DNA of 48,771 nucleotides from contig UNSK01000011.1 in assembly GCA_900552525.1 (NCBI GenBank), positions 1 to 48,771 of the forward strand. Direction: 5' to 3'. Below the pieces are notes generated by a model that was not told the origin of the DNA, searched no databases, and worked only from the letters and a program-made list of their open reading frames with translations. Below are positions 32,775 through 41,225 of this stretch, piece by piece; within the stretch, counting starts at the first letter, position 1; each line of letters begins with the position of its first letter. The stretch comes from Candidatus Gastranaerophilales bacterium. GTDB taxonomy: Bacteria; Cyanobacteriota; Vampirovibrionia; Gastranaerophilales; Gastranaerophilaceae. Made by a program: the position numbers and the translations under genes.

Positions 32775-34007
32775 TTACTCCTCTAAATACTTCTTACCGG
32801 CAAGTTCGTCAGGCATAAACTGCTGTTCAACGTCCGGCGCGTCATGTGTATAAATATAACCTTCTCCAAACCCGTATTTTTTTGCATCTTTATAATGTGC
32901 ATCTCTTAAATGCATTGGAGGAGGGAAGTCATTACCTCTCTCTATATCCATAAGAGCTTTATCTATTGCAATACAAGCTTTATTAGATTTTGGTGCTTTT
33001 GCAACATACACAACCGCATTAGCAAGGGGGATTCTACCTTCCGGGAGCCCAATAATCTCAACAGCTCTATATGCATTAACAGCAATATTCATAGCATTCG
33101 GATCGGCAATACCTACGTCTTCTGCAGCGCATACAATAAGCCTGCGTGCAATAAATCTTGGATCTTCACCGGCTTCTATCATTTTGGCCAGATAATATAT
33201 CGCGGCGTCAGCATCTGAACCTCTAAGACTTTTCTGAAATGCAGATGCACAATCATAATGCTCCTGTGTCGAATATCTAGTATTACGTTTCTGAGTAATA
33301 CTTTCCAGAATTTCTACAGACAAAAGCCTTGTATCATTTGAAAAATTGCTGGCAAAATAAGAATTTTCCACAAGATTTAAAGCACATCTGGCATCACCTC
33401 TGGCATTATTTACAATAAACTTCGTAACCTCTTCATCATACTGAATAGGCTGGTAATTCTTTTCCAAATACTCAAACCCTCTATTAACAATTTTTCCCAT
33501 ACTGATATCATTAATAGGATTAAGTCTTATTACCTGAACTCTTGATAGAAGAGCAGGTACAACCTGAAAAGACGGATTCTCGGTAGTAGAACCAATAAGG
33601 AAAATAGTGCCATTCTCAACATGCGGAAGCAGAGCATCCTGCTGTGTTTTAGAATATCTATGAATTTCATCTATGAATAGAATTGTTTTTTGCCCTGAAC
33701 GAAGAGCCTGTCTTGCCTGTTCAACAGTTTCTTTAATTTCTTTTATACCTGATGTCACGGCAGACAGTTCAATGAATTGAGCGTTGACCTTAGTTGCAAT
33801 AAGCCGTGCAAGAGTTGTTTTGCCGCACCCCGGTGTACCCCAGAGTATCAGAGAAAATAACCTTTGAGTTTTCAAAAGATTTAACAGCGGAGAATTTGGA
33901 GCAACAACATTTGACTGACCTAAAAATTCATCAAGAGTTTTCGGCCGCAAAATTTCAGCCAGAGGCGTTTGCTTATTAACTTCTTCCAGTTGCGTAAATA
34001 AATCCAT
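32775..34007 (-). CDS. rarA: Replication-associated recombination protein A
   Basis: AAA+ ATPase of the RarA/MgsA/WRNIP1 group that acts at stalled forks and interacts with SSB and helicases. 410 residues, near the family length: Walker A GTPGCGKTT, Walker B FIDEIHRYSKTQQDALLPH, sensor GSTTENPSFQVVPALLSR, then the C-terminal tetramerisation region RRLIVCAAEDVGIADPNA and PPMHLRDAHYKDAKKYGFG. It stops 4 bp before the GT-C gene, whose ribosome binding site is inside it. An extended -10 lies 6 nt before ATG, with no ribosome binding site, so it is likely leaderless. Confidence 0.95.
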   Translation of the reverse strand: MDLFTQLEEVNKQTPLAEILRPKTLDEFLGQSNVVAPNSPLLNLLKTQRLFSLILWGTPGCGKTTLARLIATKVNAQFIELSAVTSGIKEIKETVEQARQALRSGQKTILFIDEIHRYSKTQQDALLPHVENGTIFLIGSTTENPSFQVVPALLSRVQVIRLNPINDISMGKIVNRGFEYLEKNYQPIQYDEEVTKFIVNNARGDARCALNLVENSYFASNFSNDTRLLSVEILESITQKRNTRYSTQEHYDCASAFQKSLRGSDADAAIYYLAKMIEAGEDPRFIARRLIVCAAEDVGIADPNAMNIAVNAYRAVEIIGLPEGRIPLANAVVYVAKAPKSNKACIAIDKALMDIERGNDFPPPMHLRDAHYKDAKKYGFGEGYIYTHDAPDVEQQFMPDELAGKKYLEE

Positions 34008-34013
34008 AACAAT

Positions 34014-34022
34014 ATTTTAGCA
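34014..34022 (-). promoter_or_regulatory. Extended -10 six nt before the rarA ATG
   Basis: On the minus strand TGC-TAAAAT, then ATTGTT, then ATG 34007. It sits between the stop of the upstream GT-C gene and rarA. Predicts a leaderless rarA transcript independent of that gene. Confidence 0.6.
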
Positions 34023-34025
34023 CGA

Positions 34026-35405
34026 CTACTTATTAATAAAAACAGCTTTTATTTGCTCCGGTTCATATCCAACATTCAAGCCTTCTGCGCCAGAAAGCCT
34101 GTCTGCACCGTAACCGGTCGTTAAGAAATAATAACCGCCTGCAGGAAGATTATTTATGAAATCTTTACAAACCTGAGTATCAGAATAACAAAATTCCGGC
34201 ACTGTAAGAACCTTGTTTTTTATACCGCTATTTTGCAAATAATATCTATATTCATAACCGCCCCTGTCAATTAGTATCTTATCCTCAGGTTTTATACTTG
34301 ATTTTATTGTTTTCACTATATCACGGGCATAAGAATAAGAGAGCCAGTCAGCATAAATTGTATAGCTTGTTAATGAATATAATAATATAATTACGCACAT
34401 TGCTCTGATAATTTTTGAAGAACAGGAAACAGCTATTATAACAAAATTTGGAAGCAAAAATAAAATTAAGCGTGCCTGTACCGGATATTTGTGAAGAGAT
34501 GATGCAAGAATAACTGCAATAATGGGCCCTATAAACAAGAGTTTTTCTCGAAGTTGAATACGTTTAGCAAAAACATATGTTAATACTAATAAAGCTCCAA
34601 ATGCACCGCATAATAAATTCAAAACCTTAATCTTATATGAAATAAATAATTCGCTAAAACGTATTAATAGTCTTACCGGAGTCAAAAACGATACAAAAGA
34701 ATAAAAATCCGAGTAAAAATCATTCATTCCGGAATAATTGATATTAAAAACACAGCGGAGATTTATTATATACAAAAACACCAGCCCCGCAATTACAGGA
34801 ATACAAACCCGCTTTCTGAAAGATAAGATACAGCCGGTTATTAATATAAATATAGATGAGTAAGAAAAAAACGGCGCCAATACCAAAATTAAATAGTAAT
34901 ATTTTTTAAAATTACCATTAATAATATTGTAAAATATAGAGAGTAAAATTACCGAAACAAAAAGCTCGGTTGAATACTGCTTATATTGAGATGCATAAAG
35001 TATTGCACAGGGATTTAACGCAAAAAGAAGGTTTGAAATCAAAATTTGCAATCTATTCCTAAATACCTGAGTTGAAAGATAATAAAAAGCTGCAATAGAC
35101 AGAATACCGCTCAGGAATGGAATTACTCTAAGACAAAAATCTCTCCAGTAATCAGTTTTAGGGTTAAATAGAACAAGCATTAATTTTGAAAGAAACAAAA
35201 ACCCAGGAGGTGCCACCTGCAGATTATCAAGCCCGTCCAGAAGTCCGGCAAAGCTCCTGCTTGTAATATTAAGAGCAAGCGCAGCTTCGTCATGCCAGAA
35301 AGACGGATTTTTGACAAACAGAAAAGTTTGAAAAACAATACTTACTGCAAATATCGCAATCAGCACTCCCTTAAAACAACTTTCTGACTTAAAATATTTA
35401 TCCAC
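34026..35405 (-). CDS. GT-C fold membrane glycosyltransferase-like protein (copy 2)
   Basis: 459 residues, paralogous to 31425-32771. The signature loop reads VKNPSFWHDEAALALNITSR, followed by GLDNLQVAPPGFLFLSKLM; about ten hydrophobic segments; and a C-terminal outer part with DRGGYEYRYYLQN and LPAGGYYFLTTGYGADRLSG. The two copies share the order and spacing of these motifs, so they arose by duplication, and may transfer different sugars or act on different acceptors. The start is GTG 35405, directly after an extended -10 (TGGTAGAAT). Divergent from rubrerythrin. Confidence 0.8.
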   Translation of the reverse strand: MDKYFKSESCFKGVLIAIFAVSIVFQTFLFVKNPSFWHDEAALALNITSRSFAGLLDGLDNLQVAPPGFLFLSKLMLVLFNPKTDYWRDFCLRVIPFLSGILSIAAFYYLSTQVFRNRLQILISNLLFALNPCAILYASQYKQYSTELFVSVILLSIFYNIINGNFKKYYYLILVLAPFFSYSSIFILITGCILSFRKRVCIPVIAGLVFLYIINLRCVFNINYSGMNDFYSDFYSFVSFLTPVRLLIRFSELFISYKIKVLNLLCGAFGALLVLTYVFAKRIQLREKLLFIGPIIAVILASSLHKYPVQARLILFLLPNFVIIAVSCSSKIIRAMCVIILLYSLTSYTIYADWLSYSYARDIVKTIKSSIKPEDKILIDRGGYEYRYYLQNSGIKNKVLTVPEFCYSDTQVCKDFINNLPAGGYYFLTTGYGADRLSGAEGLNVGYEPEQIKAVFINK

Positions 35406-35411
35406 ATAGTA

Positions 35412-35420
35412 ATTCTACCA
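35412..35420 (-). promoter_or_regulatory. Extended -10 six nt before the GTG start of GT-C copy 2
   Basis: On the minus strand TGG-TAGAAT, then TACTAT, then GTG 35405. A leaderless GTG start is unusual. The out-of-frame ATG 2 nt upstream supports the GTG reading. Confidence 0.55.
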
Positions 35421-35487
35421 TAAATAGAGGATTTTAATTGAATAAAACTTCGTTATATTTACAAAGAGAAGATGAAAGGAGATTTAT

Positions 35488-36027
35488 ATGGAATTAAAAG
35501 GTTCAAAAACTGAAGCTAACCTTATGGAAGCTTTTGCCGGAGAATCACAGGCAAGAAACAAGTACACATACTACGCTTCACAGGCAAAAAAAGATGGTTA
35601 TGTACAGATAAGCAAGATTTTTGAAGAAACTGCTAACAATGAAAAAGAACACGCAAAAATCTGGTTTAAATTATTACACGGCGGTTCAATCGGAAATACC
35701 CTTGATAACCTTGAAGATGCAGCCCAAGGTGAAAACTATGAATGGACAGATATGTATGCAAGATTTGCAAAAGAAGCCAGAGAAGAAGGGTTTGATGACA
35801 TAGCACTTCTTTTTGAAAATGTTGCTAAAATAGAAAAAGAACACGAAGAAAGATACAAAAAGCTATGGGAAAATATAAAAAATGAAGAAGTGTTCCAGAA
35901 ACCTGAACCTATAGTTTGGGAATGTGCAAACTGCGGATTTTCATACATTGGAGAAAAGGCAATAGACACCTGCCCGGTCTGTAAACATCCGCAAAGCTAT
36001 TTCTTTGAAAAAGCTAATAATTACTAA
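35488..36027 (+). CDS. rbr: Rubrerythrin
   Basis: Cytoplasmic peroxide-reducing di-iron protein that protects anaerobes from oxygen. 179 residues: four-helix ferritin-like part with the Glu and His ligands in [49 protein letters not shown] and [13 protein letters not shown], then a C-terminal rubredoxin domain with CANCGFSY and CPVCKHPQ supplying four Cys. AAAGGAG precedes the ATG. Single gene with its own terminator. It supports an anaerobic lifestyle. Confidence 0.95.
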   Translation: MELKGSKTEANLMEAFAGESQARNKYTYYASQAKKDGYVQISKIFEETANNEKEHAKIWFKLLHGGSIGNTLDNLEDAAQGENYEWTDMYARFAKEAREEGFDDIALLFENVAKIEKEHEERYKKLWENIKNEEVFQKPEPIVWECANCGFSYIGEKAIDTCPVCKHPQSYFFEKANNY

Positions 36028-36033
36028 AATATT

Positions 36034-36062
36034 ACAGCCGGCTAAACACCGGCTGTTTTTTG
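36034..36062. terminator. Terminator shared by rubrerythrin and the 399-aa gene
   Basis: 8-bp stem ACAGCCGG / CCGGCTGT (36034-36041 with 36049-36056), 7-nt loop, then TTTTT for the plus strand. The stop codon of the minus-strand gene lies within the loop. Confidence 0.8.
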
Positions 36063-37241
36063 TTTTGCATTTTCATATCTTTTTTTAGTAAAATAGTTTG
36101 TCATGCCTGCAACAAAGAAGCCCATTACCCCAATTGAAAATACATAAGGAAGTCCAGAAATTAAAACTTTTTGCTTAACAAGAGATTTATACTCTTTTTC
36201 TACAGTTGATTTCCTTTCTTTTGCAAGTTTTTCGGCAAGAACACCTAAATCATCAAACTTTGGAATATTTTTATCTTTTCCGATTAAATCTTTGCATTTA
36301 CCCATTTTATAAAGAATTTTCCTGAACCCTTTTTCAACAAGTTCGCTGCCTGTAATCACATAAAGAGCTACAAGCGGAAATCTTGTTGCTGTTTCTTTAA
36401 AGTTTTCTTTTCCTCTATCGGCAGATGCCCCAAAATACCCTGCACCGCCAACGAGAACACAGGTTGTAAGCTGCCCTTTGCTTAAACACAGTTTTCCATT
36501 CTGGCTGTTAAAGTCCATACAGGTGTATTTGTTAAAGAAATTCTTAGCTTTTGGAGATTTCTTAAACAATTTTGTACCAGGTGCTACAATAAATTCTGAA
36601 ATATTTTGAAGAATTTTAGAATTTTTACCTTTTGTTGCAAGCAGCCCTGCCAGCCCAAGACATCCTGCATAAACACCAGCGGCCAGTCCTATATGTTTTT
36701 GAGCACTCTTTTTAACCTTTTCCTGATGTGATATATCCTCTTTAGTATTTTCTAGAGAAGCAATATTCTTAAAATCACTCTTTTTGAAAACTTTTAATGT
36801 CATCAAATTTTTTATGTAATTCAAAGAAAATTCGGTTAAAGGTATTGCCATTGCAGCAAGTGCTATAGCAGCTTTTACAGGAATAACTTTTTTATTATTC
36901 TTTCCGCCCTTCTCCAGAAGTTCTACCCCAGTTGTTGCAACTTCTTTCTTTAATTCATTATTTAAACCTTTAGAAAAAACTTTTCTTGCAACTCTTTCAC
37001 CCAAAATTGTCGGCACAAAGTATATTAAAGCCTCTTCTGATGTTTCCAAAAAAGTATTTTCTGTCAAATCAGCAAGACTTCTCGAAAATACAACTTTAGG
37101 TATCAGGCACGTTGTTGCGTCCTGTATAAATCTTGATGTCGAAAGCCCTGATGCCTGCTCCTGATGACGTATGAACTTTGCAGCAGGTTTTAAAGATTTC
37201 GGCAATGTGTTAATTAAAATTTTGTTGTTATTTGATGACAT
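36042..37241 (-). CDS. Unknown 399-aa membrane-associated protein
   Basis: No recognised family. Several hydrophobic, Ala/Gly-rich segments alternate with basic stretches: VIPVKAAIALAAMAIPLTEF (about 120-140), GLAAGVYAGCLGLAGLLA (about 190-207), LTTCVLVGGAGYFGA, and near the C-terminus GLPYVFSIGVMGFFVAGM followed by a Lys/Arg-rich end. The N-terminus is polar with a short helix. No signal peptide. The style, many short hydrophobic helices with lysine tails, is shared with the protein at 40409-41077. AGGAA precedes the ATG. I infer a membrane or envelope scaffold; function unknown. Confidence 0.75.
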   Translation of the reverse strand: MSSNNNKILINTLPKSLKPAAKFIRHQEQASGLSTSRFIQDATTCLIPKVVFSRSLADLTENTFLETSEEALIYFVPTILGERVARKVFSKGLNNELKKEVATTGVELLEKGGKNNKKVIPVKAAIALAAMAIPLTEFSLNYIKNLMTLKVFKKSDFKNIASLENTKEDISHQEKVKKSAQKHIGLAAGVYAGCLGLAGLLATKGKNSKILQNISEFIVAPGTKLFKKSPKAKNFFNKYTCMDFNSQNGKLCLSKGQLTTCVLVGGAGYFGASADRGKENFKETATRFPLVALYVITGSELVEKGFRKILYKMGKCKDLIGKDKNIPKFDDLGVLAEKLAKERKSTVEKEYKSLVKQKVLISGLPYVFSIGVMGFFVAGMTNYFTKKRYENAKQKTAGV

Positions 37242-37275
37242 AATTCATATTCCTAAAACATGTAAAGACTTAAAA

Positions 37276-37305
37276 TTGCCTAATCTGACAGCTGCTATTT
37301 ACAAT
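37276..37305 (+). promoter_or_regulatory. Sigma-70 promoter for a possible small RNA
   Basis: TTGCCT (37276-37281) and TACAAT (37300-37305) spaced by 18 nt. Transcription would begin near 37311, exactly where the 5' strand of a closing stem starts, although no gene is directly downstream. Confidence 0.5.
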
Positions 37306-37309
37306 CTTT

Positions 37310-37435
37310 AACACAATCAGCAAGGCAGTAATCCTGAACTGCCCGCAAAAAATCTCAATACGGTTCACATGCCGGCAGTTAAACTGACCAGCGCCACCAA
37401 GAATTATTAAGATTTAATGTGTTCATATTTTTCAT
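37310..37435 (+). ncRNA. Candidate structured small RNA upstream of tyrS
   Basis: The 330-bp gap before tyrS holds a GC-richer island with no ORF. AACACA (37310-37315) pairs with TGTGTT (37418-37423), and TCAG (37317-37320) with CTGA (37384-37387), closing a domain. Inside, GGCAGT (37324-37329) pairs with ACTGCC (37338-37343), while AACTGCC (37337-37343) can instead pair perfectly with GGCAGTT (37374-37380), a mutually exclusive choice. A promoter precedes the first stem, and the closing stem is followed by CATATTTTTCATTTTTT. The rod-like plan suggests something like 6S RNA, though ~115 nt is short. No T-box sequence is present. Confidence 0.4.
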
Positions 37436-37443
37436 TTTTTAAA

Positions 37444-37476
37444 ATTCCTTTGTATCGATATATCGATACAAGGAAT
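37444..37476. promoter_or_regulatory. Large palindrome, possible operator
   Basis: TGTATCGATA / TATCGATACA (37451-37470) is a perfect 20-bp palindrome, extended by ATTCCT and AGGAAT arms with one extra T on the left. It lies about 100 bp before tyrS and upstream of its attenuator. Perfect symmetry around a TATA centre suggests a site for a dimeric repressor; a hairpin role at the end of the upstream small RNA is possible. Confidence 0.5.
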
Positions 37477-37530
37477 ATATTAAAACTTTTTTTCTTTTTT
37501 GTCAATAGTTTACCTTCTTTCATCTTTTTG

Positions 37531-37562
37531 ATATCCTTAAGACAAGGATATTTTTTAAGGGG
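37531..37562 (+). terminator. Attenuator-like hairpin directly before tyrS
   Basis: ATATCCTT (37531-37538) pairs with AAGGATAT (37544-37551) across a 5-nt loop and is followed by TTTTT, then the tyrS ribosome binding site AAGGGG (37557-37562). CCTTAA can alternatively pair with TTAAGG at 37555-37560, covering that site. This looks like transcription or translation attenuation of tyrS; no T-box consensus is visible. Confidence 0.6.
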
Positions 37563-37571
37563 AATAAGAAT

Positions 37572-38807
37572 ATGACAGAAATCAGGCAAGAATTTATACA
37601 ACAAGCAATACAGCTTACAAGAAATGCAGAAGTGCTTCCGGGCGGTGCTAACGGAGGAGTTACGGAACTTGCTGCAAAATTACAGCACGCGGCAGATACC
37701 AATACTCCTTTAAGAATTAAACTTGGTATGGATCCGACTCGTCCTGACTTACACCTCGGACATACTGTTGTTATGAGAAAATTAAAAGAATTCCAAAAAC
37801 TCGGACATAAAATCGTTTTACTGGTAGGCGGAGCAACTGCAATGATAGGCGATCCTTCCGGAAAATCTGAAACAAGACCAGCTTTAACAAAAGAACAGGT
37901 TGAAGAAAACGCTAAAACTTATTTTGAACAAATGTCTAAAGTTCTGGATGTTTCAGAAGCAGAGGTGGTAAACAACGCTGATTGGCTTCATAAACTTAAT
38001 TTCACAGAACTTTTACAGTTAGCAGGGAAAGTTACTGTTGCACAGATGATGACAAGGGATGATTTTGCAAAAAGATACTCAGAAGGCAAACCAATTGCAA
38101 TACATGAATTCTTTTACCCTCTAATGCAGGCATATGACTCTGTTGCTATTGACTCTGACATAGAATTAGGCGGAACAGACCAGAGATTTAATACTCTTTT
38201 AGGACGCGATATCCAGTCTGCTTACGGTAAAAAATATCCGCAGCTTGTCATGATGCTTCCGCTCCTTGAAGGCACAGACGGGGTTGTAAAAATGTCTAAA
38301 ACATATCCTGAACACTGCATATCACTTACAGACAGCGCCAAAGATATGTTCGGAAAACTAATGAGTATTCCTGATACCTTAATAACTCGTTACTACTCTC
38401 TTCTCACAGATGTTGAGCAGTCCGAACTCGTAAAAATGGATAAAGAAATTGAATCAGGTTCAATTAATCCGCGTGATATTAAAATGAAGCTGGCTCATAT
38501 GATTACAGAAGAGTATCATGGAAAAGATGGTGCTGATAAAGCACAGGAAGATTTTATTAATGTAGTATCCAACAAGGGAATACCGGACGATATCGAAAGT
38601 GTTAAAATAGATGCAGAAGGGATAAACATACTGGATTTACTGGTTAAACTTTCTTTCGTACAAAGTAAGGGCGAAGCTAAACGCCTGATACAGGGCGGCG
38701 GGGTAAAACTTGATGGAGAAAAACTTTCGGATATGGCATATACGGTTAAACCGGCTATGGATGTGGTATTACAAGCAGGTAAAAGAAAGTTTGCTAAATT
38801 AATATGA
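37572..38807 (+). CDS. tyrS: Tyrosine-tRNA ligase
   Basis: Charges tRNA-Tyr. 411 residues: class I Rossmann domain with the HIGH-type motif HLGHTVVMRKLKEFQ, GDPSGKSETRP, the tyrosine-binding YPLMQAYDSVAIDSDIELGG region, QRFNTLLGRDIQ, KMSKS-type loop VKMSKTYPEHC (Thr for Ser), and a C-terminal S4 domain (about 345-411, LLVKLSFVQSKGEAKRLIQGG). It is the first gene of a unit with cysK and cysE; its stop overlaps the cysK start. The upstream hairpin and palindrome suggest regulated expression. Confidence 0.96.
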   Translation: MTEIRQEFIQQAIQLTRNAEVLPGGANGGVTELAAKLQHAADTNTPLRIKLGMDPTRPDLHLGHTVVMRKLKEFQKLGHKIVLLVGGATAMIGDPSGKSETRPALTKEQVEENAKTYFEQMSKVLDVSEAEVVNNADWLHKLNFTELLQLAGKVTVAQMMTRDDFAKRYSEGKPIAIHEFFYPLMQAYDSVAIDSDIELGGTDQRFNTLLGRDIQSAYGKKYPQLVMMLPLLEGTDGVVKMSKTYPEHCISLTDSAKDMFGKLMSIPDTLITRYYSLLTDVEQSELVKMDKEIESGSINPRDIKMKLAHMITEEYHGKDGADKAQEDFINVVSNKGIPDDIESVKIDAEGINILDLLVKLSFVQSKGEAKRLIQGGGVKLDGEKLSDMAYTVKPAMDVVLQAGKRKFAKLI

Positions 38808-39670
38808 TATACAACAACGTCTTAGAATTAATCGGGAATACTCCTCTGGTAAAATATAATGACAATATCTGTCTTAAGCTTGAATATTTTAATCCGTCAA
38901 GTTCAATTAAAGATAGAGCTGCTTCTTCAATGCTTAAAGAGGCAATGGAACGCGGAGATATAAACAAAGAAACAGTCATTATTGAACCAACAAGCGGTAA
39001 TACAGGTATCGGGTTAGCTATGTGCTGTGCTGTACTCGGCCTTAGACTTATAATCTGCATGCCGGAGAGCATGTCAATAGAGCGGAGAAAAAATATTGCT
39101 GCATATGGTGCAGAGCTTGTTTTAACTCCCAAAGAAAGGGGCATGCAGGGCGCCGTTGATAAGGCTACCGAACTAGCCAAGACTTATTCTAACAGCTTTA
39201 TACCTATGCAGTTTGCGAATCCGGATAATCCAAAATCTCATAAAAAGACTGCAGCTGAAATTGAAACAGCAGTAGAAGGGCGAGAGGTTGTTATAGCAGC
39301 AGGAATAGGAACTGGCGGAACTGCATTCGGTTTGAAAGAATACTTAAAAAATGCAATTGTATTTGGGGTTGAACCGGCAGAAAGCCCGTTGTTTACAGAA
39401 GGTCATGCAGGACCGCACGCTATTCAGGGAATAGGTGCCAATTTCATACCAAAAATTTCTGAAGGAAAGCACTTAGACGGAATACTCACCGTAAAAGGAG
39501 AAGATGCGATTGCGCAGGCCCGTGAATTGGCACAAAAACACGGAATTTTCTGCGGAATTTCTGCAGGAGCAAATGTCTGCGCAGCACAAGAACTTACAAA
39601 AAAATATCCAGATAAATTAATTGTTGCTATTATTCCTGACAGCGGCGAAAGATATTTGTCTGTTTGGTAG
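38804..39670 (+). CDS. cysK: Cysteine synthase (O-acetylserine sulfhydrylase)
   Basis: PLP enzyme making cysteine from O-acetylserine and sulfide. 288 residues, slightly short. Lys36 in SSIKDRAA is the PLP Schiff-base lysine; TSGNTGIGLA is the substrate loop; IGTGGTAFGLKEYLK binds the PLP phosphate; and the C-terminal IPDSGERYLS is conserved. Lacks the long N-terminal extension of cystathionine beta-synthase. ATG overlaps the tyrS stop (ATGA), so translation is coupled. It is followed by cysE, giving the two-step serine-to-cysteine pathway. Confidence 0.94.
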   Translation: MIYNNVLELIGNTPLVKYNDNICLKLEYFNPSSSIKDRAASSMLKEAMERGDINKETVIIEPTSGNTGIGLAMCCAVLGLRLIICMPESMSIERRKNIAAYGAELVLTPKERGMQGAVDKATELAKTYSNSFIPMQFANPDNPKSHKKTAAEIETAVEGREVVIAAGIGTGGTAFGLKEYLKNAIVFGVEPAESPLFTEGHAGPHAIQGIGANFIPKISEGKHLDGILTVKGEDAIAQARELAQKHGIFCGISAGANVCAAQELTKKYPDKLIVAIIPDSGERYLSVW

Positions 39671-39678
39671 GAGCTATA

Positions 39679-40323
39679 ATGCTTTTTAGAGCTATAAAAA
39701 AAATAAAAGAAGATATTAAAGTTATTTACGAAAAAGATCCTGCTGCAAATAATCTTGCAGAGGTACTCTTCTGTTACCCTGGGTTACAGGCATTGATATC
39801 ACACAGGATTGCGCATAAACTAGCTTATTGGAAAATTCCGTTTATTCCGAGATTAATCTCTTATTGGACAAGAATTTTTACAGGTATTGAAATTCATCCG
39901 AAAGCGAGAATTGGAAACCGATTTTTCATAGATCACGGAGAAGGCGTTGTTATCGGAGAAACTACAATTATCGGAGATGATGTGCTTATTTATCAGCAGG
40001 TAACATTAGGCGGAACAGGTAATGAACACGGAAAACGCCACCCGACCATAGGCAACAATGTTATCATAGGAGCAGGTGCTAAAATATTAGGCAATATTAC
40101 AATCGGAGATAATACAAGAGTAGGCGCCGGCTCAGTTGTTGTTGATGATGTTCCGGAACACTGCACTGTTGTTGGCGTACCGGGCAGGGTTGTTCAGCAA
40201 AAATTTATTAATCAGGACGGAATACTAATGCATAACAGAATTCCGGATCCTGTAAAGTGTGAATTGAACAGACTTAAATATGAAATTCAGGAACTAAAAA
40301 CAGAACTAACTGAAAAGAATTAA
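39679..40323 (+). CDS. cysE: Serine O-acetyltransferase
   Basis: Acetylates serine with acetyl-CoA, the step before cysK. 214 residues from ATG 39679 (TAGGAG before it); an in-frame GTG upstream would overlap the cysK stop. The N-terminal helical part has DPAANNLAEVLFCYPGLQAL and HRIAHKLAYW, and the left-handed beta-helix runs over hexapeptides such as IGNRFFIDHGEGVVIGETTI, LGGTGNEHGKRHPTIGNNVI, and VGAGSVVVDDVPEH. It ends in a charged helix. Together with CysK it may form the cysteine synthase complex. Confidence 0.94.
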   Translation: MLFRAIKKIKEDIKVIYEKDPAANNLAEVLFCYPGLQALISHRIAHKLAYWKIPFIPRLISYWTRIFTGIEIHPKARIGNRFFIDHGEGVVIGETTIIGDDVLIYQQVTLGGTGNEHGKRHPTIGNNVIIGAGAKILGNITIGDNTRVGAGSVVVDDVPEHCTVVGVPGRVVQQKFINQDGILMHNRIPDPVKCELNRLKYEIQELKTELTEKN

Positions 40324-40408
40324 GTTTTGTAACAATTTTATTATGCATAAGCAAAAAATTTTATTTTAATTACTTTTTATCCTTGTGTAGCAGGAAAGGA
40401 ATTTGTGT

Positions 40409-41077
40409 ATGTCTATAGATTCAATTAATTTTTCAACAAAGACTCCAGCATTTAAAGGAAACTATAAGCGTACAGAGCAGGGTAATCCTTATTATCACAC
40501 GAATTCTGCGATGAAAATTGGCGGTACACTTGCTGGTTTATGTGCTCTTGGTACAGCTATAGATCTTGCCGGTAACAATTTTTTTCAAAAAGCTCTAAAA
40601 AATTTGCCAGAAGCAGATAAAGACCTGATAAAAATTAATAATAAAACTGCAATTTTAGCTAATGGTTTAGCTGCTCTTGCTATCCATTTAGGCTGTGCAG
40701 CTTTTATTGACCATAAAAGAAACGAAAAAGCTAAAGAAACAGCTGACTTTGTAAAAAAAGTCGGAACGAAAAATGCTGTAATGAATAGTGATGAAGTTGC
40801 TCTCTCAAATAAAGGCCGAGCCTACTATGACTCTAATACCGGAGCAAAATACGGTGTCTGGTGCGGCACTGGTGTTGGTCTAGTAACAGGAATTCTAGGA
40901 TATGCTAAAGAATTAAAAAATTTAGATAGTAAAACGCCAGATGTAATTAAAACAGCAACTAAAACAGGAGGCGCCATTGGAATAGCAATGGGTATCGGTA
41001 TTTCTGCACTCGGCGGCTGGTTATTAGGAAAATGGGCTGACAGCATTGCAAACAACGATGCAAGAAAACATGCATAA
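40409..41077 (+). CDS. Unknown PAFKG-type protein with glycine-rich membrane segments
   Basis: 222 residues, no recognised family. It starts MSIDSINFSTKTPAFKGNYK; a short S/N-rich lead ending in PAFKG recurs in the style of Gastranaerophilales proteins. Hydrophobic glycine-rich stretches follow: MKIGGTLAGLCALGTAIDLA (about 35-55), ILANGLAALAIHLGCAAFI, YGVWCGTGVGLVTGILGYA, and GGAIGIAMGIGISALGGWLLG. AAAGGA lies before ATG 40409; a longer frame by two codons would begin with TTG. About 80 bp upstream is a TTTTGTAACAATTTT motif seen at other genes here. I infer a membrane or surface protein. Confidence 0.75.
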   Translation: MSIDSINFSTKTPAFKGNYKRTEQGNPYYHTNSAMKIGGTLAGLCALGTAIDLAGNNFFQKALKNLPEADKDLIKINNKTAILANGLAALAIHLGCAAFIDHKRNEKAKETADFVKKVGTKNAVMNSDEVALSNKGRAYYDSNTGAKYGVWCGTGVGLVTGILGYAKELKNLDSKTPDVIKTATKTGGAIGIAMGIGISALGGWLLGKWADSIANNDARKHA

Positions 41078-41080
41078 GTA

Positions 41081-41109
41081 TTGCTTTTTTTATAAAGTTA
41101 TATTATAAT
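41081..41109 (+). promoter_or_regulatory. Sigma-70 promoter of the Zn-ribbon/rimM/trmD unit
   Basis: TTGCTT (41081-41086) and TATAAT (41104-41109), with a spacer of exactly 17 nt. The predicted start is near 41116, giving a leader of about 110 nt that begins with a terminator-like hairpin. Confidence 0.75.
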
Positions 41110-41117
41110 GTATGGGT

Positions 41118-41143
41118 AGAGTTGAATTAACTCTGTATTTTTT
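41118..41143 (+). terminator. Short hairpin with T-run just after the promoter
   Basis: AGAGTT / AACTCT (41118-41123 with 41129-41134), then GTATTTTTT. It could end the 40409 gene, but it also falls at the very start of the next transcript, where it would act as an attenuator. Confidence 0.5.
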
Positions 41144-41225
41144 GATGAATCTCATATTATTTTATTGATAGGATTATTTATTAGTAGTGAAATTTTTTAT
41201 TTTAATTGGTTAAGAGGCTTTTATT

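Noticed and set aside
37276..37571. T-box riboswitch upstream of tyrS
   Set aside because: A terminator-like hairpin and a long leader are present, but the conserved T-box sequence (AGGGTGG type) pairing with the tRNA end is absent, as is a recognisable Stem I.
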